16,425 bases of DNA, from assembly GCA_964614375.1 (NCBI GenBank), contig CAZTLI010000070.1, positions 1 to 16,425 of the forward strand, read 5' to 3'. The stretch is from CAZTLI01 sp964614375 (GTDB lineage: Bacteria; Chloroflexota; Anaerolineae; Aggregatilineales; Phototrophicaceae). The notes below the pieces were generated by a model that had not been told where the DNA came from, did no database searches, and saw nothing but the letters and a program-made list of their open reading frames with translations. The position numbers and the translations under genes are program-made. Positions 7,401-11,807 of this stretch are shown here, piece by piece. Within the stretch, counting starts at the first letter, position 1. Each line of letters begins with the position of its first letter.

Positions 7401-9018
7401 TGGCGGCAGCGACAACACCGTCATTGTGTGGGATATGAATACGGGTGACATTGTGCGGCGGCTGCGCGGGCATTTTGATTGGGTGCGCGCGGTGAGTTTT
7501 AATCCCGACGGTCTCAGTTTCGTCACCGGGTCGGCTGACCGCAACCTCATCGGCTGGCAGCTGGACACGGGCGAACAACGCTTCCGCATCATTCCCCAGC
7601 GCGGCGGACACCGCGAATCGGTGCATTGGGTCGAATTTTCGCCCGATGGCGCTTATTTTGTCTCGGCATCGGCGGACGGCACACTCATTCTGTGGACTGC
7701 GGATGGCGAGCGCGTACACGATTTTATTGGTCATGCTGACCGCGTGTATACCGTGAGCTTTAATCCCGATGGACGCAGCATTCTCTCCGGTTCGCAAGAC
7801 AGTGTTATCATTTTGTGGGATGTGCAGACGGGCGATATTTTACGGCGTTTTCCGGGCAATGTCACCAGTGTTCGCACGGTGCAATTCGCGCCCGATGGAC
7901 GCACAGCGATTTCCGGCGCGGACGATGGCATCCTGCGGTTATGGGACATTGCGACAGGCGCCGAAGTGCGGCGTTTTGCCGAACATACCGATGCGATTTT
8001 TAGTGTCGATTTCAGTCCGGGTGGGCAGCAGGCCATTTCCGGCTCGGCAGATGGACGGGTGATTTTGTGGGATGTCGAAACGGGCACAGAGATTCGGCAG
8101 TTCGAGGGACACACGGGTTGGGTGCGGGCGGTGGTCTTCAGTCCCGATGGCGGACGGGTGGCGTCTGGCGGCAACGATGAGACGGTGCGCGTCTGGGATG
8201 TGGAAACCGGAATGCCAATCGTCGTATTGGGGACAGACACGACCAGCGCCAGCGCGACTACCGGGTCTACTGATGTAATCACCATCGGTCATAGCGATAC
8301 GATTCGCGCGCTGGATTTCAGCCATGATGGACGGCGGCTGGCGTCCGCTTCCAACGATGGTTTCGTCATCATCTGGGACGTAGACCCCGACTCAGCGACC
8401 TTTGGCGAAGAAATCGGACGTTTACAAGGCCATGTCGGTTGGGTGCGCGGTGTAGCCTTCAGCCCTGACGATTCGCTGATTCTATCCGGCGGCGCGGATG
8501 AAACCGTGCGCCTCTGGGACGCGAGCACGGGTGAGCAGATTCGCCTCTTCACCGGACATACCAACTGGTTATGGGAAGTGACGTTTAGTCCCGATGGCAC
8601 CCAGGCGCTGTCGTCGGGTTCAGAAGGCGTGGCAATTCTGTGGGACATCGACACAGGCGAAGAAATCCGGCGTTTCAGCGGGCACAGTGGCCCGGTCTAC
8701 AGCGCGGCCTTCAGTCCCGATGGCGCGTTCATCCTCACCGGATCGGGCGATAACACTGTGCGCGTGTGGGATACGGCGACCGGTACAGAACTGCGCCGCT
8801 ATGAAGGCCATGATGTCGGCGTCCGCAGTGTCGCCTTCAGTCCAGACCGGACGATGGTGCTGTCGGGCGCGGGTGACCGGACGATGCGCTTATGGCGCCT
8901 GGATTTTTCGCTGCAAGATTTGGAGACGTGGGCGCGCGAGAATCGTTACATCCGCGAATTCACCTGCGACGAACGCGAACGCTACCGCATCCCGCCCTAT
9001 TGCGAGAGTGGCGAATAG
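4444..9018 (+). CDS. Ser/Thr protein kinase - nSTAND NTPase - transmembrane - WD40 repeat protein
   Basis: The protein has 1524 residues. A Hanks-type kinase domain (about 10-275) has all the key residues: glycine loop GLGGFG (19-24), K41, E60, HRD (132-134) with K136 and N139, DFG (152-154), and SPE (178-180). It is an RD kinase and should be active. A novel STAND NTPase domain (about 308-720) opens with NPYKGLRAFDEADSDDFFGR, with Walker A GPSGSGKSS (K359) and Walker B LFIDQFEE (D444). An Ala/Glu-rich coiled-coil (about 741-768) ends in RRSRN, then one membrane helix (about 772-794), another helical linker, and 14 WD40 repeats (871-1489). Positive charge before the helix suggests kinase and ATPase inside, propellers outside. 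The only two cysteines in the whole protein are C1508 and C1520 in the tail. The ATG at 4444 has only a weak GGGA eight bases upstream. STAND ATPases are switches that oligomerise on ligand sensing; the signal and targets are unknown. Confidence 0.93.
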   Translation: MDNLTGQRIRGYELREQIGLGGFGAVYRAFQEGVNREVAIKIILPAFANRPDFIRRFEAEAQLVARLEHFHIVTLYDFWRDPEGAYLVMRYLRGGSLRDKLLSGTVDLAFLMTMLDQIGSALAMAHRRGVVHRDLKPDNILLDEDNNAYLADFGIAKLLGDKNMDVESTFTGSPAYISPEQIQNDPVSHRSDIYSLGIMLYELLTGEHPFKGVVATSLLYKHLTERLPPLSSKRPDLPPELDPIIQRATAKDPDDRYNSIGDLMRDLQHVYRLIQGLPDSFGTQDVNAVTYYETPEDADTEYALPDSANPYKGLRAFDEADSDDFFGRDKLIKQILDRLNEDVADARFLAVVGPSGSGKSSVVRAGILPEIRRGALPGSENWFVIEMMPGRYPFEELEAALLRIAINPPATVLSQLSDEDGGLARVINRILPDDQQTEAFLFIDQFEEIFTQVKDTAIQQQFLRMLQSATTAPDSRLRVVVTLRADFYDRPLQYPVFGELMQRRTELVLPLTDTEMAQTIAGPAGPIGLLLEPGLVEMIVQDVSNQPGTLPLLEYALTELYERRRGNVLTRKAYTESGGVQGALARRADELYASLDEDGQEVARQMFLRLVTPGEGTEDTRRRVLRTELLAIGDRETMRHVLDRFGHFRLLTFDIDDTTRAPTVEVAHEALIIRWVRLRQWLNASRDDLRMQRRLAAAAGEWRHAGSDPSFLATGERLYQFEVFARNTALVLTGDESRYLEASLAARAQAEAAEAARQANEQALERRSRNILRALVIVLLVATVGASILTVLAINASQNAQTQRDNAERSAMIADRQAAESHSLALSASVQIALRDNNSELALILALEANNIPDPPPQAIRALSEAAYAPGTRRILTGHNAAIYTTAFSHDGRFAVSGADNGTLILWDVNILSPTYGTEIRRFEGHGAWIRQAMFTADDRQLLSSSDDQTLILWDVETGEIVRQYEGHGGAVLAFDISPDGQTIVSGGSDNTVIVWDMNTGDIVRRLRGHFDWVRAVSFNPDGLSFVTGSADRNLIGWQLDTGEQRFRIIPQRGGHRESVHWVEFSPDGAYFVSASADGTLILWTADGERVHDFIGHADRVYTVSFNPDGRSILSGSQDSVIILWDVQTGDILRRFPGNVTSVRTVQFAPDGRTAISGADDGILRLWDIATGAEVRRFAEHTDAIFSVDFSPGGQQAISGSADGRVILWDVETGTEIRQFEGHTGWVRAVVFSPDGGRVASGGNDETVRVWDVETGMPIVVLGTDTTSASATTGSTDVITIGHSDTIRALDFSHDGRRLASASNDGFVIIWDVDPDSATFGEEIGRLQGHVGWVRGVAFSPDDSLILSGGADETVRLWDASTGEQIRLFTGHTNWLWEVTFSPDGTQALSSGSEGVAILWDIDTGEEIRRFSGHSGPVYSAAFSPDGAFILTGSGDNTVRVWDTATGTELRRYEGHDVGVRSVAFSPDRTMVLSGAGDRTMRLWRLDFSLQDLETWARENRYIREFTCDERERYRIPPYCESGE
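7054..8910 (+). repeat. Fourteen tandem WD40 repeats
   Basis: Fourteen units of about 42 codons can be counted, each ending in a LWDvxTG-like strand and most starting with a GH dipeptide and a FSPDG turn. Fourteen is enough for two seven-bladed propellers. Units 7 and 8 lack the GH (GN and EH instead). Unit 10 is preceded by an insertion of about 20 residues rich in Thr, Ser and Ala. Units 1 and 10 share a SHDGR turn and a longer WDV...G loop. This is protein repeat structure, not a DNA repeat array such as CRISPR. Confidence 0.9.
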
Positions 9019-9115
9019 CGACCAGCCCGCGCCCGATCAGAACCCGACATGCCTGAGTCAATTGCTGAGGCCATCATGAAAACACGGCAAAAAGAGCCGA
9101 TGACCGCTTCCCCGA

Positions 9116-9144
9116 TGTACAGGCATTTGTCGCCGCGCTACAAT
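9116..9144 (+). promoter_or_regulatory. Promoter of the 130-residue orphan gene
   Basis: TGTACA (9116-9121) and TACAAT (9139-9144) are separated by exactly 17 bases. The transcript would begin near 9151, only about 10 bases before the ATG at 9161, and no Shine-Dalgarno sequence is present, so the mRNA may be nearly leaderless. Confidence 0.55.
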
Positions 9145-9160
9145 AGATGATTTGTGATAC

Positions 9161-9553
9161 ATGAGCATCGACACACAACTGGTCAACTTTTTGATGGACA
9201 AATTAAAAATCAGTGACGCGCTGGCGCAGCATCCCTTTGGCAGCTTTCGCTTAACGGGGATGCAGCATGTGATGTGGGGTAAAGACCTCGTGCTGCAAGG
9301 CTGGTATGTGCCCGCCGCGCCCGGTAAACCGACGGCGTTTTGCCTGCGCTTTATGGACTGCCGCGAAATTAGTTGGAAAATTTATGGCTTCCTCGATACG
9401 ACAGACAGCGCCAGCTTCCCCGAAACCGATCTCGTCAGCTTGAGTCTGGGACAGGGCAATCATCGCAAAGCGGCGCAAATCCTCACCGCGCATTTTGGGC
9501 TGTCGCTGTTGTATGGGGAGCTGGCAATTGAGGGCGATGAGCCGGTGGGCTAA
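9161..9553 (+). CDS. Uncharacterised 130-residue protein
   Basis: I do not recognise this protein. It is soluble, with no signal peptide or membrane helix. It starts with a helical segment (about 1-24), followed by an alternating, probably beta-rich core with tryptophans and aromatics (LTGMQHVMWGKDLVLQGWY at 31-49; FCLRFMDCREISWKIYGF at 60-77, including C61 and C67), and a helix near 101-112. It could be an adaptor or ligand-binding domain, but nothing shows a catalytic centre. The coding call rests on a proper promoter just upstream, codon use like the neighbours, and an amphipathic, plausible protein. Its TAA overlaps the TAG of the convergent HEAT gene by three bases within CTAA. It follows the large kinase gene by 142 bases but has its own promoter, so a functional tie to the kinase is only positional. 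Confidence 0.75.
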   Translation: MSIDTQLVNFLMDKLKISDALAQHPFGSFRLTGMQHVMWGKDLVLQGWYVPAAPGKPTAFCLRFMDCREISWKIYGFLDTTDSASFPETDLVSLSLGQGNHRKAAQILTAHFGLSLLYGELAIEGDEPVG

Positions 9554-10056
9554 TGGGCGTGCTGTTCGATTGCGGACAGCGCGTCGCGTGTGCCGATTTG
9601 CCGCAGCGAGTCCGCCGCGGGTACACGCACCCATTCGCTTTCGTCGTCCAATGCCGCGCTGAGACCGTCCACCGCCGCCGGGTCGCCAATTGTGCCCAGC
9701 GCCTGTGCCGCTTCGACTCGCGCTTCCAGACGCCCTTCACGCAGCACATCCAGTAACCCATCTATAGCTGCCTTGCCGATGGCTTCCAGCGCTGTGCGGG
9801 CGGTCACACGAACGTCATTGTCTTCGTCACTGAGCGCTTCGAGCAAATCGGAAATTGCTGATTCATCACGGGAATCACGCAGAGCCTGCACCGCCGCCAA
9901 TCTTGCCCGCCAATTTGGATGATGCAAATCGGGCGCAATCCCCTCTAAATCGGATGACTCTGGATGTTTTTCGGCGTGAGGGGGATAACGCCGTTGGGTC
10001 ATTTTGTAGAGTCCCAACCCGACCAAAACCAGCATGAGCAAACGGATAATTTGCAT
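9550..10056 (-). CDS. Membrane-anchored HEAT-repeat protein
   Basis: This protein has 168 residues. The N-terminus MQIIRLLMLVLVGLGLY is a single hydrophobic helix (1-17) followed by KMTQRR. That predicts a short external N-end and a cytoplasmic body by the positive-inside rule, although an uncleaved signal anchor of the other orientation is not excluded. The rest (about 46-166) is four HEAT/PBS-lyase-type helical repeats, recognisable by VRxxAxxALxxIG-like cores (for example DVRVTARTALEAIG at 81-94 and ARVEAAQALGTIGD at 112-125). Such repeats are protein-binding scaffolds; no enzyme activity is implied. The start at 10056 is chosen because AGGAG (10065-10069) lies eight bases upstream; a start six codons earlier would bury this site. 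The gene is 65 bases downstream of the pseudokinase on the same strand and is probably co-transcribed, suggesting a scaffold role in that pathway (inference). Confidence 0.82.
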   Translation of the reverse strand: MQIIRLLMLVLVGLGLYKMTQRRYPPHAEKHPESSDLEGIAPDLHHPNWRARLAAVQALRDSRDESAISDLLEALSDEDNDVRVTARTALEAIGKAAIDGLLDVLREGRLEARVEAAQALGTIGDPAAVDGLSAALDDESEWVRVPAADSLRQIGTRDALSAIEQHAH

Positions 10057-10121
10057 GGGCAACACTCCTACCATTCATCACAAGCACTATTTTCCGCCTG
10101 TTTTATGGCGTTGGATAGGGT

Positions 10122-11024
10122 CTATTGTTCTGGTTCCGTTTTACCTGGGTCCAGTGGCCTGGTGAAAAATCCAGTGGGTTCGCCTTCGTGTTCGGCGATT
10201 GCGCGGCGGAACATCATCGCAAACTCGGTAGCTGTCTCATAACGGTCTTCCGGGTCTTTTGCCAGCGCGCGGATAAACGGTTGATAGAGCGCGGTAGGCA
10301 GTTCGCTGCGGATGTAATGTGGCGGCAAAAACATATCATGCAGGTGCATTTCCATCAATTTGAACAGGTTGTCTGTCTCAAATGGTGGATTGCCGACCAG
10401 CAGGTGATAGGCGAGGATGCCGAGTGAATAGACATCCGTCGCCGGGACGGGTTTCTCGCCATGCCACTGTTCGGGCGCGGAATAGGGACTGGTGACGACT
10501 GCGCCGGTTGTGGATAGTTCAAAGGCGATTTTATATAGGCGGGCGAAGCCAGTATCGGCTAAAAAGACCTTGCCCGATTTGTCCATGAGCACATTCCGCG
10601 GCTCAAGCTGGCAATGCACCATATTGTGCTGATGGATATAATCGAGCGCGGCGCTGATACGCTCAACAAAATCGGCCAGTTCGCCCAATGATGGCAGCGT
10701 CAGTTCACCTGCGGCCTGTTTTTTCAAGCGCAATTGAAGTGTGCCACCGGTCAATATCGGCATGGTGATGTAAAAGGCGTCCTTCTGGAAGGTGTCATAG
10801 GTCAGCACCCGAACCAGTGCGGGATGGTCGAGTTGTTGAATGGCGCGTAATTCGGCTTCAAATTGTTTGCGAACATCGGGGTCGGGAATCGGGGCCGTGA
10901 TGCGGATCGCAAGGCGCTTGCCCGTTTTCACATGGCGCGCCCGATAGACACTGCTGTTGACACTCGCGCCAATCAGGTCTGTGATGACACATCCCGCGAT
11001 ATTCTTGCCGACAATGGTGGTCAT
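10122..11024 (-). CDS. Ser/Thr protein kinase-like protein, predicted pseudokinase
   Basis: This 300-residue protein is a single Hanks-type kinase domain plus a short tail, with no membrane helix. The fold is clear: E58 of helix C, NVLMD after the catalytic loop, the SAPE motif (182-185), D197 in ATDVYSLG, and the closing DPEDRY (258-262). Catalytic residues are lost. The glycine loop is GASVNS (19-24) instead of GxGxxG. The VAIK lysine is R41 (LAIR). HRD is HCQ (137-139) and the following lysine is E141 (HCQLEPRN). DFG is DTG (157-159), keeping the metal aspartate. Loss of the catalytic base and the ATP lysine argues for a non-catalytic, scaffolding or regulatory role. The ATG at 11024 lies 42 bases from a predicted transcript start. 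It is followed by the HEAT-repeat gene. The active kinase gene at 4444-9018 is a natural candidate partner, by proximity only. Confidence 0.9.
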   Translation of the reverse strand: MTTIVGKNIAGCVITDLIGASVNSSVYRARHVKTGKRLAIRITAPIPDPDVRKQFEAELRAIQQLDHPALVRVLTYDTFQKDAFYITMPILTGGTLQLRLKKQAAGELTLPSLGELADFVERISAALDYIHQHNMVHCQLEPRNVLMDKSGKVFLADTGFARLYKIAFELSTTGAVVTSPYSAPEQWHGEKPVPATDVYSLGILAYHLLVGNPPFETDNLFKLMEMHLHDMFLPPHYIRSELPTALYQPFIRALAKDPEDRYETATEFAMMFRRAIAEHEGEPTGFFTRPLDPGKTEPEQ

Positions 11025-11072
11025 GTGCCGCTGCCCCCGCTCACGTTTCTCGCCCTGATGAAATCCGCTTAT

Positions 11073-11081
11073 ATTATAGCA
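11073..11081 (-). promoter_or_regulatory. Extended -10 promoter of the pseudokinase-HEAT unit
   Basis: On the - strand the sequence reads TGCTATAAT, a full consensus -10 with the TGn extension. No good -35 is visible, which is usual for extended -10 promoters. The predicted start near 11066 leaves a leader of about 42 bases. Confidence 0.6.
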
Positions 11082-11161
11082 AGCTTAACCCCAATCATGG
11101 TCATTGCTTCGTATAGCATAGCGCAGTAGACTCGGAACGCAAATTACCGAAAAGGTGACAT

Positions 11162-11536
11162 ATGGATACGACATTTATTGTGCTGGCGGCGGCCTTCGGT
11201 GGATTGGGTGTGGCGTTGGGTGCATTTGGCGCTCATGCCCTGCGCGCCCGTTTTGAGGCCGAAGCGCGTATGGGCGACAATTATCGCACCGCCGTCAGCT
11301 ATCAGATGTATCATGTGCCGGGACTGCTGGCGGTCGCATGGGCACAATCCATGACAACCAGCGGTCTGCTCGCGCTTGCTGGATGGCTGTTTGTAGTGGG
11401 AATCGTGCTGTTCAGCGGCAGTCTGTACGCGCTGGTGTATACGGGCAATCGTAAATTAGGCGCGATTACACCGATTGGCGGATTGGCCTTCATCGCGGGG
11501 TGGATCGTGTTGGCGGTGGGTGTCTTGACCGTATAG
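11162..11536 (+). CDS. DUF423 family small membrane protein (YgdD/YwdK-like)
   Basis: This 124-residue protein has four hydrophobic helices (about 4-24, 48-63, 67-92, 100-122). It carries the signature stretches of the DUF423 family: GAFGAHAL (20-27), the YQMYH pattern (47-51), GIVLFSGSLYAL (80-91) and ITPIGGLAFIAGW (102-114). The family is widespread in bacterial inner membranes and has no firmly established biochemical function. The ATG at 11162 has AAGGTG about five bases upstream, which supports this start. It is divergent from the pseudokinase gene across a 137-base spacer and has no clear terminator before the next promoter, so its transcript may end at the terminator near 11700. Confidence 0.9.
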   Translation: MDTTFIVLAAAFGGLGVALGAFGAHALRARFEAEARMGDNYRTAVSYQMYHVPGLLAVAWAQSMTTSGLLALAGWLFVVGIVLFSGSLYALVYTGNRKLGAITPIGGLAFIAGWIVLAVGVLTV

Positions 11537-11571
11537 GCGCAATGTCATGGTGTGATTCGCCTTTTGTCATT

Positions 11572-11599
11572 TTGACGCTGTGCCATATTGCGGTATACT
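11572..11599 (+). promoter_or_regulatory. Strong sigma70-type promoter of an intergenic transcript
   Basis: TTGACG (11572-11577) and TATACT (11594-11599) are separated by 16 bases, each with five of six consensus matches. This is the best promoter in the window. The predicted start is near 11606, and no coding frame follows before the terminator. Confidence 0.65.
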
Positions 11600-11605
11600 A
11601 TAGGT

Positions 11606-11702
11606 ACTTCGTTAAACAGGAACGGCGCTGCGGCGGGTTATTCTAGTCCGCCCTTCGCCGTCTCAGCGGCACGGGTTGATTGACGCCCGTGCCGATTTTT
11701 TT
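11606..11702 (+). ncRNA. Candidate small structured RNA of about 95 nt
   Basis: The transcript expected from the promoter at 11572-11599 would have a short single-stranded 5' end. A G+C-rich hairpin follows: GCTG (11627-11630) and CGGCG (11631-11635) paired with CGCCG (11656-11660) and CAGC (11664-11667). It would end at a textbook terminator. An alternative pairing GGCGG (11632-11636) with CCGCC (11648-11652) is mutually exclusive with the first. I do not recognise the family: there is no SRP RNA tetraloop motif, no tmRNA tag, and it is too short for 6S RNA. Because the next gene has its own promoter after the terminator, a free RNA is more likely than an mRNA leader, though a DUF423 3' end or an attenuator of sbcC is possible. 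Confidence 0.5.
11667..11702 (+). terminator. Rho-independent terminator
   Basis: CGGCACGGG (11667-11675) pairs perfectly with CCCGTGCCG (11686-11694) over a 10-base loop. It is followed by A and seven T (11696-11702). It ends the candidate small RNA and would also stop readthrough from the DUF423 gene. Confidence 0.88.
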
Positions 11703-11729
11703 GTGGCTGCTCCTTTATATACCCTTCGC

Positions 11730-11758
11730 TGGACAATTCGGCTATCGACGGCTAGACT
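11730..11758 (+). promoter_or_regulatory. Promoter of the SbcC-like gene
   Basis: TGGACA (11730-11735) and TAGACT (11753-11758) are separated by 17 bases, with five and four consensus matches. The predicted start near 11765 leaves a leader of about 43 bases before the ATG at 11808. It lies just after the terminator at 11702. Confidence 0.55.
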
Positions 11759-11807
11759 CACACTTGTTCTATTTTGATTGTGCATAACCAACCTGTGAGT
11801 ATTGCCG

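Noticed and set aside
7731..8285. Long open frames on the strand opposite the kinase gene
   Set aside because: They are shadows of the repetitive, GC-rich WD40 coding sequence; the translated proteins are low-complexity and match no domain pattern.
7054..8910. CRISPR or DNA tandem-repeat array
   Set aside because: The periodicity of about 126 bases is that of codons for WD40 units, with diverged DNA and an uninterrupted frame.
9076..9150. Possible 24-codon ORF between the kinase and the orphan gene
   Set aside because: It has no Shine-Dalgarno sequence, its end runs through the promoter at 9116-9144, and its composition is not protein-like.
4444..11024. Antiphage defence island
   Set aside because: STAND NTPases do occur in defence systems, but no nuclease, protease, TIR or other toxic effector, and no integrase, toxin-antitoxin or restriction gene is present; the kinase domain fits signalling equally well, so defence is not claimed.
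11606..11702. SRP RNA, 6S RNA or tmRNA
   Set aside because: The conserved SRP loop sequence, the long 6S bubble and the tmRNA tag frame are all absent, and the length does not fit 6S or tmRNA.
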